Source: Betaproteobacteria bacterium
GTDB lineage: Bacteria > Pseudomonadota > Gammaproteobacteria > Burkholderiales > SG8-39
DNA length: 64,000 nt
Direction: 5' to 3'
NCBI GenBank assembly: GCA_016195915.1
Contig: JACPYS010000017.1
Coordinates: 62,001-126,000 of the forward strand
Both the position numbers and the translations under genes were made by a program. Positions 1-7,639 of the stretch are shown here, piece by piece. A model generated the notes under the pieces. That model was not told the origin of the DNA. It did not search any database and worked only from the letters and a program-made list of their open reading frames with translations. Every line of letters starts with the position of its first letter. Positions within the stretch are counted from its first letter, which is position 1.

Positions 1-2
1 CC

Positions 3-878
3 CTCAACTTCACCCGTCCCGAGGACATCGTCGCCGCGGCGCAACTGGTGAAAAAGGGCAAGGTCATCTCCCTTGCGCTCAATTTCGACCAGCACGGCCC
101 GCAGGGCGCGAAGAGCAAGTACCCCGCCCTGGGGCGCATCAACCCGCTGCACGTGATGCTGCGCACCGGAACCGATGCCTATTCCGGCGTGCTCGACCAG
201 CGCGGCATCCGCGCCGCCGACGACATGGTGGTGATGCCCTTGCAGTGCGGCACGCAATGGGACGGCCTAGGCCATATATTCTACGAAAACAACATGTGGA
301 ACGGCTACGACTGCAGGGAAGTCACGAGCGCCGGCGCGCAGAAATGCGGCATCGAGAAGACCAAAGACAAGATGGTGGGCCGGGGCGTGTTTCTCGACGT
401 TCCGCGCGCGTTCGGGAAGGAGGCGCTGGAGGACGGCTACGCGATCACCGGCGCGGACCTGGACAAGACCGCCGCGGCGCAGGGCGTCGAGGTCAGGCGC
501 GGCGACTACGTGATCGTGCGCACTGGCCAGATGGAAACGAAACTCGCCGCGGGAAGCTGGGACGGCTATCCGGGCGGGGACGCGCCGGGTTTTTCCTTCG
601 AGACCCTGGGGTGGATCCAGCGCAAGGAAATCGCCGCCCTGGCGAGCGACACCTGGGGCTGCGAAGTGCGCCCGAACGAGTCCGAGCCCGGGATCAACCA
701 GCCTTGGCACTGGATCACGATTCCGATCATGGGCCTGACGATGGGCGAGATCTTCTACGTCGCCGATCTCGCCCGCGACTGCGCCGAAGACAAGGTGTAC
801 GAGTTCATGTTCGTCGCCCCGGCCATTCCCATTACCGGCGCGGTCGGTTCGCCGACGAACCCGCTCGCCATCAAGTAA
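3..878 (+). CDS. Cyclase-family hydrolase (KynB-like metal-dependent amidohydrolase fold), 5' end outside window
   Basis: The reading frame is open to the left window edge, so the true start is upstream; the first in-window GTG (48) is probably internal. The protein carries the cyclase-family metal-site block as QCGTQWDGLGHIF, where bacterial kynurenine formamidase has HxGTHxDxPxH. The first histidine is thus replaced by Gln and the second by Gln-Trp, a pattern seen in a large uncharacterised subgroup. A typical SxTWGCEVRPNE block and a C-terminal PIMG segment follow. Family membership is solid. The substrate is unknown, and true arylformamidase activity is doubtful because of the changed metal ligands. 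It stands alone on the plus strand, convergent with the phasin gene. Confidence 0.85.
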   Translation, partial: LNFTRPEDIVAAAQLVKKGKVISLALNFDQHGPQGAKSKYPALGRINPLHVMLRTGTDAYSGVLDQRGIRAADDMVVMPLQCGTQWDGLGHIFYENNMWNGYDCREVTSAGAQKCGIEKTKDKMVGRGVFLDVPRAFGKEALEDGYAITGADLDKTAAAQGVEVRRGDYVIVRTGQMETKLAAGSWDGYPGGDAPGFSFETLGWIQRKEIAALASDTWGCEVRPNESEPGINQPWHWITIPIMGLTMGEIFYVADLARDCAEDKVYEFMFVAPAIPITGAVGSPTNPLAIK

Positions 879-1008
879 TCAGAGGTCGTTGTTCCGTGCG
901 AGGCGGGGCAATTCGCCAGAGGCGGCTCGGAGCTTCGTCAGCAAGGACTCGAGAACGTCTTTGGAGCACCTTTGCCTGTCAAGGGCGTCGCAAGTGACTC
1001 GAAAAAGC

Positions 1009-2184
1009 CTAAGCGACCTTCTTACCTTGACCCGCCTGCTGTTTCAACGAATCGCTCGCCGCGGCATCGTTCGCTTCCGCGATTTCGGTCGCCTGCTTCG
1101 CGGCCTGCATGAAGGAGTCGTAGGCTGCGTTGGCGGCGGCGATCATCTGCTTGACCGCAGTCACGGCGACATCGGACCCGGCGGGCGCGTCGCGCCCGTC
1201 CTTGTCGAGCAGCGACACGAGTTTCTCGTTCCATTCGGCGACGCGGCGCTGCGCGATCTGCGAGAAATCCGCATTTGACTGGACGGCGACTTCGTACATG
1301 CTCTTCGAGTCGGCAATCGCCTTCTCGATTGCGGGCTGGGCGAAGGTCGTCTGCAGTTTCACGAACTCTTGGAGGTCCTTGGCACCGACGAGGGCGCGCG
1401 CGTTGGCGATTGATCCCTCGAACGCGGCCTTGACGGTGATTGCATTCAGGTTGACCAGTCTTTGGATGGTGCTGAACTGGAACGCGGCAACCGACAGAAT
1501 CGCATCGACAGCCGCCGTGTTGACGGATTCGATTTGTTCCGGGGTCACGTGAAGGCGTTTGCCCTCAATGGGAAGTCGCATTGCCAAATCAAAGACGGTC
1601 TTCGAGGTTTCCTGCAGCGTCGAACTGATTGCTCCGGCATCGACGGCGCGCTGTACGACAAAATCGTGCAGAATCTTGAAGGGGCCGACGGCATCGGCAG
1701 CAGCGGCTTGCAGACTCTTGGCGATTTCGAGCTGAACGTTCATCAGGGCCAGTACGCCCTGCGATGTAGTATTGCCAAATGCGAGCGCCGCATCTGCAGC
1801 GGCACGGTTGAACCCGAGGAGTTGAATCGGCAATTCACTCTGAAGCTGCGAAACAGGACCAAACGATTCGGCGATGTGTTCACTCGCGGCGCTATTCGCT
1901 TCGGTTGAACTTCCGGCAGCTGAATTCACAAACGCCGATTCTTCAACAGAAAAGGGGTCAACAGCTCTCGAGTGCGTCAGATCCTTAGCGATTTCCTGAA
2001 GAGGGTCTTCCTCCAATGGAGCACCGTCCCGGGCTAACAGATCCTCAAAGAATCGCTCAACGCTGTCCTCTGGAAGAGTCGGAAGAATATCACGAAGAAA
2101 AATATCAACTGCCACTTGATCGTTCGGATCGACGTTCGCATACCGAGCTGCAAGCTCACCATAGACCCTCATCGGTGTGGGCAT
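1009..2184 (-). CDS. Phasin-family granule-associated protein, about twice the usual length
   Basis: The C-terminal ~185 residues match the betaproteobacterial PhaP pattern: a long amphipathic helical region, a segment like LVGAKDLQEFVKLQTTFAQP, then AANAAYDSFMQAAKQATEIAEAN and a short basic tail. Ordinary phasins are about 190 residues; this one is 391. Residues ~110-205 look like a second, diverged phasin-like helical unit (QLEIAKSLQAAAADAV). The acidic N-terminus (~1-60) is unlike phasins. Start ATG 2184 is preceded by a strong GGAGGAG about 5 nt away. Phasins coat polyhydroxyalkanoate granules. No PHA genes are nearby, but the gene is co-directional with and downstream of the hydrocarbon operon, so a role at another lipid inclusion is conceivable (inference). 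Confidence 0.75.
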   Translation of the reverse strand: MPTPMRVYGELAARYANVDPNDQVAVDIFLRDILPTLPEDSVERFFEDLLARDGAPLEEDPLQEIAKDLTHSRAVDPFSVEESAFVNSAAGSSTEANSAASEHIAESFGPVSQLQSELPIQLLGFNRAAADAALAFGNTTSQGVLALMNVQLEIAKSLQAAAADAVGPFKILHDFVVQRAVDAGAISSTLQETSKTVFDLAMRLPIEGKRLHVTPEQIESVNTAAVDAILSVAAFQFSTIQRLVNLNAITVKAAFEGSIANARALVGAKDLQEFVKLQTTFAQPAIEKAIADSKSMYEVAVQSNADFSQIAQRRVAEWNEKLVSLLDKDGRDAPAGSDVAVTAVKQMIAAANAAYDSFMQAAKQATEIAEANDAAASDSLKQQAGQGKKVA

Positions 2185-2201
2185 ATGACTCCTCCGACTA
2201 A

Positions 2202-2933
2202 CTATCGGAATTGGTCCAAGCTGCGCGACGCGAAGTATGCGCCGGCCGTCGTGTAATAGAAGTACCGACCGTCATTCGCAACAATGATACGCCGAATCCC
2301 CGGGGGGAGTTTTGCGTCCGCAGCCAGGTTCTTCATTCCGCGGCTTTCGTACCATTGAAACAGCTTGGTTCCCCCCTTCGGGTCCGCGTGAAGACCCACG
2401 CGGCCCCGTAGGCCGTCCTTGAATGAGCGTGTGACCGCTGTGTCGAGGGCCACTGTCCCAAGCATCTTCGGTATATCGCTCAGCGCCAGCTGCGTCGTGG
2501 TCTGGTCTTCCGGTCGCAGGCCTGCCAGTACTGATTTCGGCGCATCCGCCATGTACCAGAGATACACTGCGCTCTCTGCATGATCGTTCAATGCAGGGTA
2601 ACGGCCAGCGAGTTGGACGAGCGCGCACGGAAGCAACAAGGGGTCGTCCTTCGGGACGATGCAAATGGCAAAGCTTACGGGCTTTTGGCGCGTCACTCGT
2701 GCAACCGCACGCGTGACCCAGTAGATTCTTCGCCAATCCCAATCGCGATCCGCACGATCTGTGAGTTTGTTGATCTCGGGCTGAATATGCCTGTGCCACC
2801 AAACTACGTATCGTTCAAATTCCTCAGCCTCCGGACTCTCTAACGAGTCAAGGATGCGAAACCGCACTCGCCCTCCGACAGCGGAGGGAGCTTCCTTGAC
2901 GTACGATACGTCACCGAAAATTCTTTTTGGCAT
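2202..2933 (-). CDS. Hypothetical protein, possible GNAT-like fold at C-terminus
   Basis: A 243-residue soluble protein with no confident family assignment. It has an N-terminal charged segment rich in Trp/Arg (WWHRH, DWDWRRIYWV). The C-terminal half contains GLHADPKGG, then LFQWYESRGM, then RYFYYTTAGA. That order resembles the last helix and strands of N-acetyltransferase folds, but no clear acetyl-CoA loop (Q/RxxGxG/A) is visible. Start ATG 2933 has GGGAG close upstream. It lies 17 nt before the phasin gene and about 90 nt after oleD on the same strand, so it may be co-transcribed with both. Function unknown. Confidence 0.6.
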   Translation of the reverse strand: MPKRIFGDVSYVKEAPSAVGGRVRFRILDSLESPEAEEFERYVVWWHRHIQPEINKLTDRADRDWDWRRIYWVTRAVARVTRQKPVSFAICIVPKDDPLLLPCALVQLAGRYPALNDHAESAVYLWYMADAPKSVLAGLRPEDQTTTQLALSDIPKMLGTVALDTAVTRSFKDGLRGRVGLHADPKGGTKLFQWYESRGMKNLAADAKLPPGIRRIIVANDGRYFYYTTAGAYFASRSLDQFR

Positions 2934-3020
2934 AGACTCCCGCTTGGGTTCGTGTTTCTATCGAGACCGACGACTCTCGAGCGAGTCTGTAGTTTGGGGC
3001 GTACGCTTTGCCTGACAGTT

Positions 3021-4019
3021 TCAACGAGGCTGGCTCGATTGAGCAGCCGCCCCCAGCCGCTCCAATCCCTCGTCAACGGATATGGCGGGCGAGTAGCCCA
3101 GGTCCCGCCGCGCGGCCGAAATGTCGAACCAGTGCGCGGTGGACAATTCGCGCACGAGAAAGCGCGTGAGGCGCGGCTCCGACGGATCGTTCGCGAGTCG
3201 GTGCCTGGTTTCGAATCCCCACGCGAGCGCCAAGGCAAGCCACGCGGGCACCGTGCGCGTAACCTGCGGAGCGCCAGCGGCATGCAGGAGGCGGTTCACC
3301 ATTTCCCACATCGGAACGGGTTCACCTTGCGAGATGAAATACACTTTGCCCGCGATGACCGCCCCGGGAGAAAGACGATCCGCCGCGAGCATGTGCGCGT
3401 CCGCGGCGTTGTCCACATAGATGGTGTCGATCAGGTTCGGGCGCGAGCCGATGCGCCTTAATTGGCCCGCTTTCGCGCGCGCGACCATGCGTGGAAGCAA
3501 GTGGTTGTCGCCCGGCCCCCAGATCAGGTGCGGACGCAGGCACACGGTGGCGAGTTGCGCATCGTTCGCAGCACGCACCGCCTGTTCGGCAAGCGCTTTC
3601 GTTCTCGGGTAGTGCGCTTCGAAACGGGCAGGGTAGGGCACCGATTCATTCACTCCCTCCATGTCGCGCCCATCGAAGACGGCGCTCGGCGAGCCGGTAT
3701 AGACGAGCCGGTTCACGCCGTGCCGGCGGCACGCCGCGATGACGTTGTGCGTGCCGATGACGTTCACGCGGTGGTATTCCGCGTATTCGCCCCAGAGTCC
3801 CGGCTTGCCTGCGACGTGAAACACGACATCGGAACCTTGCACGGCGGAAGCCACTGCGGCGGTATCGGCCAGGTCGCCTCTGTGCTGCTCGACGCCAAGG
3901 ACGCGAAGCTCAGGATGTTCATTGCGTGAAAAGCTGCTGACGCTCGAACCGCGCCTGAGCAGGCAGCGCACGATCGCCTGTCCCAGAAATCCACCGCCGC
4001 CGGTGACGAGCGCTTTCAC
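3021..4019 (-). CDS. oleD: OleD, NAD(P)-dependent 2-alkyl-3-ketoacid reductase
   Basis: Member of the 3-beta-HSD-like extended SDR family. The N-terminal Rossmann motif TGGGGFLG is followed by the catalytic YPRTK (YxxxK) and a TGSPSAVFDG segment. In olefin biosynthesis OleD reduces the OleA product, a 2-alkyl-3-ketoacid, to the 2-alkyl-3-hydroxyacid. GTG 4019 is chosen as start because it gives VKALVTGGGGFLG and overlaps the oleC stop by 4 nt (GTGA); a GTG at 4040 would add only seven residues. Length 332 residues is normal. It is the last gene of the pfa-ole operon. Identity rests on fold plus its position after oleA, oleB and oleC. Confidence 0.88.
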   Translation of the reverse strand: MKALVTGGGGFLGQAIVRCLLRRGSSVSSFSRNEHPELRVLGVEQHRGDLADTAAVASAVQGSDVVFHVAGKPGLWGEYAEYHRVNVIGTHNVIAACRRHGVNRLVYTGSPSAVFDGRDMEGVNESVPYPARFEAHYPRTKALAEQAVRAANDAQLATVCLRPHLIWGPGDNHLLPRMVARAKAGQLRRIGSRPNLIDTIYVDNAADAHMLAADRLSPGAVIAGKVYFISQGEPVPMWEMVNRLLHAAGAPQVTRTVPAWLALALAWGFETRHRLANDPSEPRLTRFLVRELSTAHWFDISAARRDLGYSPAISVDEGLERLGAAAQSSQPR

Positions 4020-5692
4020 TGCAGCCGCTTGCCCGCCCACAGGGCCAGCTTCTCGCGAAAGATCTTCGCGTTATGCCGCACGTCGACGGGGAATGCAGGA
4101 TGGAACAGGATCGTCTCGATGTCACGCGTATGCTCGTGCTTCGATCCCAGCGCGCGCAGTTCCGCCCGGATCGTCTCCTGCGACTCGTTGGCCGCGGCGG
4201 ATTCCAGCTCCACGCACAGGACAGGTTGCATTTCGCCGTTTCGCTTCACGCCGGCCAGCGCGGTCCGGAACACCTTCGGATGGGTGTTGAACACGGCCTC
4301 GCAGGGAATGGTGAACCGCGTGCCCTGCCGCGTGACCACGCGATGCGCTTTGCGCCCGCAGAACCACAGCCGGCCGTGTTCGTCGATATAGCCGACATCG
4401 CCCATGCGGTGGTAAAAGCCGCTGCCGGCCGGATCCTGGATCTTCGCCAGAGTCGTCGCGGACGGATGGTCGAAATACCTTGCCGACGCGTGCCTTGCTC
4501 TTACCGCGATTTCGCCGATTTCTCCGTCGGGTAAACCGAAGGCGTCGTCCCAATTTGCGATCGGTTCATCGGTAATCCGGATGATTCTGGCAGTCAATCC
4601 GGGCACCGGGCGCCCGACACAAACTCCGGCGCCCGCGTCGGTGCGATGGCGCGTTTCGCCGAGGATTTCTTCGCTGCCGATGGACGCGACCGGCAGGCAC
4701 TCGGTTGCGCCGTATGGCGTGAATACCTGCGCTCCGGGATCGAGCATCGCGGCAAAACGCGCAAGTACCTTGGCCGGCATGGGGGCGCCCGAGGAAATCG
4801 CGCGGCGCAATGTGGGCAGCTTGACGCCGTGGTCGCTGCCGTGGCGCCCGATGCGATCGATGAGCGCGGGCGAGCCGAACATGTTCGTGATGCCGAACTT
4901 TTCGATGGCTCCGACGATGTTCGACGGATCCACGTTCGCAGGGCGCGTCGGATCCATTTCGGGCACCACCGCTGTCATGCCGAGCGCGGGGCCGAAAAGC
5001 GCGAACAAGGGGAAGGTCGCCAGATCCATCTCGCCCGGCTCGATGCCGTAAAGGCTGCGAATCTGCGCAACCTGCGCGCCAAACATCTCGTGCGTGTAGA
5101 CGGCGCCTTTCGGGGCGCCCGTACCGCCGCTCGTGAACAGGATGGCGGCCATTTCGTCCGGGGAAGGTTCGATGGCCGTGAATGATTTGCCGCAGGGCGC
5201 GCGCGCGCGAACATTTCGCAGAGTGTCGCCGCCCCAGAACCATTTCGCGCCCACAGTGACGTTGATGCTGATGCTCTGGCGCGCCCAACCGAGCAGGACG
5301 CGCGCCGCGTGGGCCTTTGGAATGGCAATGAAGGCGGCCGGCCGCGCGCGAGCGAGGCAAGCGCCGAGATTGCCGATACCGATGCCGGGATCGATCAGCA
5401 CGGGCACCGCGCCAAGCTTGAACAGCGCGAAGGTGAGTGCAAAGAAATCCAGGCCCGGCGGCACCATCAGCGCCGTGCGCATGCCGCGACCGATGCCGGC
5501 GTATACGAGGCCGTTTGCAAGGCGATTGCTGTCGTCTTCGAGTTCACCGAAGCTGAGTTGTTCGTAGGCGACGGCGCCTTGCGCATCCCGTCCGCACGCG
5601 CAGATCACCGCCGGGCGCGAAGGCTGCAGCACGGCCATTTCCGTCAGATGCGCCGCGATGTTCCGCGGTCTTCCTCCCCCTGTGTCAGGCAT
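4016..5692 (-). CDS. oleC: OleC, AMP-dependent beta-lactone synthetase
   Basis: ANL-superfamily adenylating enzyme of 558 residues with the phosphate loop TSGGTGAPKG, a YGATE motif and a hinge region with YHRMGDVGYID. In the Ole pathway it adenylates the 2-alkyl-3-hydroxyacid and closes it to a cis-beta-lactone. ATG 5692 is preferred: it overlaps the oleB stop by 8 nt and gives MPDTGGGRPRN, while the upstream in-frame start at 5755 would lie well inside oleB. The distinction from ordinary fatty acyl-CoA ligases comes from the oleABCD context. oleB and oleC are separate here, not fused as in some actinobacteria. Confidence 0.88.
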   Translation of the reverse strand: MPDTGGGRPRNIAAHLTEMAVLQPSRPAVICACGRDAQGAVAYEQLSFGELEDDSNRLANGLVYAGIGRGMRTALMVPPGLDFFALTFALFKLGAVPVLIDPGIGIGNLGACLARARPAAFIAIPKAHAARVLLGWARQSISINVTVGAKWFWGGDTLRNVRARAPCGKSFTAIEPSPDEMAAILFTSGGTGAPKGAVYTHEMFGAQVAQIRSLYGIEPGEMDLATFPLFALFGPALGMTAVVPEMDPTRPANVDPSNIVGAIEKFGITNMFGSPALIDRIGRHGSDHGVKLPTLRRAISSGAPMPAKVLARFAAMLDPGAQVFTPYGATECLPVASIGSEEILGETRHRTDAGAGVCVGRPVPGLTARIIRITDEPIANWDDAFGLPDGEIGEIAVRARHASARYFDHPSATTLAKIQDPAGSGFYHRMGDVGYIDEHGRLWFCGRKAHRVVTRQGTRFTIPCEAVFNTHPKVFRTALAGVKRNGEMQPVLCVELESAAANESQETIRAELRALGSKHEHTRDIETILFHPAFPVDVRHNAKIFREKLALWAGKRLQ

Positions 5693-6575
5693 CGACCGGA
5701 TGGCGCGCGAAGAAATCCCTGACGAGCGGAAGGATCTCTGCGCCCGCGTCTTCAAGGACGTAGTGGCCCGCGTTCGGAAAGCGGTGCACCTCGGCCGCGG
5801 GAAGCAACCTCTGCCACTCTCGCAGAAAGTGCTGGTCGAACACGAAGTCCGCGTCGCCCCACAGGATCAGCACCGGCATCTGGTTGAAGCTGGGCAGCTT
5901 CGCCTGCACTTCGCTCACCACACGGTAGCTCGGATCGCCCGGTTTGAGAGGAATGTCCTGCACGAATCGCAGCAGTCCCGTGCGGTCCTGCGGCAACCGG
6001 TACGGCCACAGGTACCCTTCCCGCACGCGCTGCGCCATCGGCTGGCAGACGGCCCAGCGCGCGAGCACGCTTACGAACAGCCCGGTGTCGCGGATGATGA
6101 GGTCGCCCAGCGGAGTCTTGCGGCACAGCCACAGGGTCAGCGGCAATTTTTTCGCGCTCGGCAGATGAAACGCCGCGGTGTTCAACAGAACCAGACGGCC
6201 GATCCTCTCCGGAAAGCGCGCGGCGTAGGCCATGCCGATCATCCCGCCCCAGTCGTGCAGGACCAGCGTCATTCGTCCCTGAACGTCGAGTTGCGCGATC
6301 AGCGCGGCAAGGTCCTCGACGCGGCGGCGCAGGCTGTAATCGTAGTTCTCCGCGTCGGGCTTGTCGGACAGCCCGCAGCCGATGTGGTCCGGTGCGATTA
6401 CGCGGTGTTCGTCCCTCAGGCCGAGCACGAGATTGCGATAGAAAAACGACCAGGTCGGATTGCCGTGCAGCATGAGCACGGCGTCGCCTTCGCCCTCGTC
6501 GAGCAGGTGCAGCTTGAAGCCGTTGACGGTCCGAAAGGAACCGGTGAACGGGTAGAGTTCGTTGCGGAAATTCAC
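5685..6575 (-). CDS. oleB: OleB, alpha/beta-hydrolase (beta-lactone decarboxylase)
   Basis: Haloalkane-dehalogenase-type alpha/beta hydrolase of 296 residues. It has the oxyanion element HGNPTW, the nucleophile elbow LHDWGG (Asp nucleophile) and the late histidine in NAGHYVLED. OleB converts the cis-beta-lactone made by OleC to a cis-olefin and CO2. GTG 6575 was chosen because it overlaps the oleA stop as GTGA. The frame stays open further upstream inside oleA, but that region is oleA coding sequence. The next gene, oleC, starts within its stop region. Confidence 0.9.
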   Translation of the reverse strand: MNFRNELYPFTGSFRTVNGFKLHLLDEGEGDAVLMLHGNPTWSFFYRNLVLGLRDEHRVIAPDHIGCGLSDKPDAENYDYSLRRRVEDLAALIAQLDVQGRMTLVLHDWGGMIGMAYAARFPERIGRLVLLNTAAFHLPSAKKLPLTLWLCRKTPLGDLIIRDTGLFVSVLARWAVCQPMAQRVREGYLWPYRLPQDRTGLLRFVQDIPLKPGDPSYRVVSEVQAKLPSFNQMPVLILWGDADFVFDQHFLREWQRLLPAAEVHRFPNAGHYVLEDAGAEILPLVRDFFARHPVDA

Positions 6576-7633
6576 CACTCGAGCCCCATCATCAGGCAGG
6601 TCAGGCCGCTTCCGATGCCGAGGAAACCTACCCTCTCGCCCGCCTTGAGTACACCTCGCTCCTCGGCGATGGCCGCGGTGACGGGCAGCGCGGCGGTGCC
6701 CATGTTGCCGAGGAAGCGATAGGTGCTGTAGTCCTTTTCCCTCGGCAACTGCAGTGACCTCAGGATCGCGTCCTGGTGGCCGCTCCCGACCTGGTGGCAG
6801 ATCACGCGGTCGATTCTCTCCGGCGTCCAGCCCATCGCCTGCAGAAAGATCTGCCACGTTTGCTGGCCCAGTTGAACGCCGTATTTCAGCACCGAGACCG
6901 CGTCCGTGGCCATGTACTGGAGGTGCTTCCGGCCGTCATCGGTATCGAGTCCCCATCTGCACAGCCGGTGATGTTCCATTGCGACCCGGGACACCGCGCC
7001 GAGCAGGCGATGGCCTCTCGCGCCGCCGAAGGATCCGTCGGTGAGCAGTACGGCCACGGCGCCCGAGCCGCCGGTGAACGTGGCGAGCGCTTCGGCGAAG
7101 CGCTCCATGCTCAAGCCATTGTGCAATTCGTCGGTGAGGCGGGAGATCATGATCTCGTTGATCTCCCGTGCCGTTTCGCAGGAAACCACCAGGCCCGCGC
7201 GGATCTGTCCGAGTTCGATGCGGTTGGCGATATCGATCATCCCGTTGAGCACGCCCAGGCAGGCGTTGCTCAGGTCGTAGGCCGACGCACCGCCGGTCAC
7301 GCCGAGCGCGTCGGCCACGGCGCAGGCAGTGGCCGGCTCGAAATTTTCCCGGCACACGCCGGCATAGATCACTACGCCGAGATCGGCGGGCTGGACGGAC
7401 GTCTTTGCCATCGCCTTGAACGCGGCGGTCGTGGCACCGGCAGACAGACGCGTATGCGGTTGCCACCAGCGGCGCTCGCCGATTCCGGTCCAGGCTTCTA
7501 GCTGCCCCGGCTGGAGGTTCAGCTTCTCGTAAACCGGTGCAAGCCGCTCTTCGATTTCCGCGGACGTGACGACCTCCGGGCCGAGTTCGTAGCCCAGCGC
7601 AGTGACGAAAACTCGTTTGTATCCAGGTGACAT
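6572..7633 (-). CDS. oleA: OleA, thiolase-fold acyl condensing enzyme for head-to-head olefin synthesis
   Basis: A 353-residue KAS III/thiolase-fold enzyme. The nucleophilic cysteine lies in LSNACLGVLNG, preceded by CRENFEPATAC, which carries the OleA-type glutamate. The late catalytic elements are ICHQVGSGHQ and RFLGNMGTAALP. OleA performs a non-decarboxylative Claisen condensation of two fatty acyl thioesters to a 2-alkyl-3-ketoacyl product. Start ATG 7633 lies 6 nt after the stop of the PfaC-like megasynthase gene, so it should be translated from the same mRNA. The nonaketide-type synthase immediately upstream suggests its acyl substrates are polyunsaturated (inference). Confidence 0.92.
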   Translation of the reverse strand: MSPGYKRVFVTALGYELGPEVVTSAEIEERLAPVYEKLNLQPGQLEAWTGIGERRWWQPHTRLSAGATTAAFKAMAKTSVQPADLGVVIYAGVCRENFEPATACAVADALGVTGGASAYDLSNACLGVLNGMIDIANRIELGQIRAGLVVSCETAREINEIMISRLTDELHNGLSMERFAEALATFTGGSGAVAVLLTDGSFGGARGHRLLGAVSRVAMEHHRLCRWGLDTDDGRKHLQYMATDAVSVLKYGVQLGQQTWQIFLQAMGWTPERIDRVICHQVGSGHQDAILRSLQLPREKDYSTYRFLGNMGTAALPVTAAIAEERGVLKAGERVGFLGIGSGLTCLMMGLEW

Positions 7634-7639
7634 GAAGCG

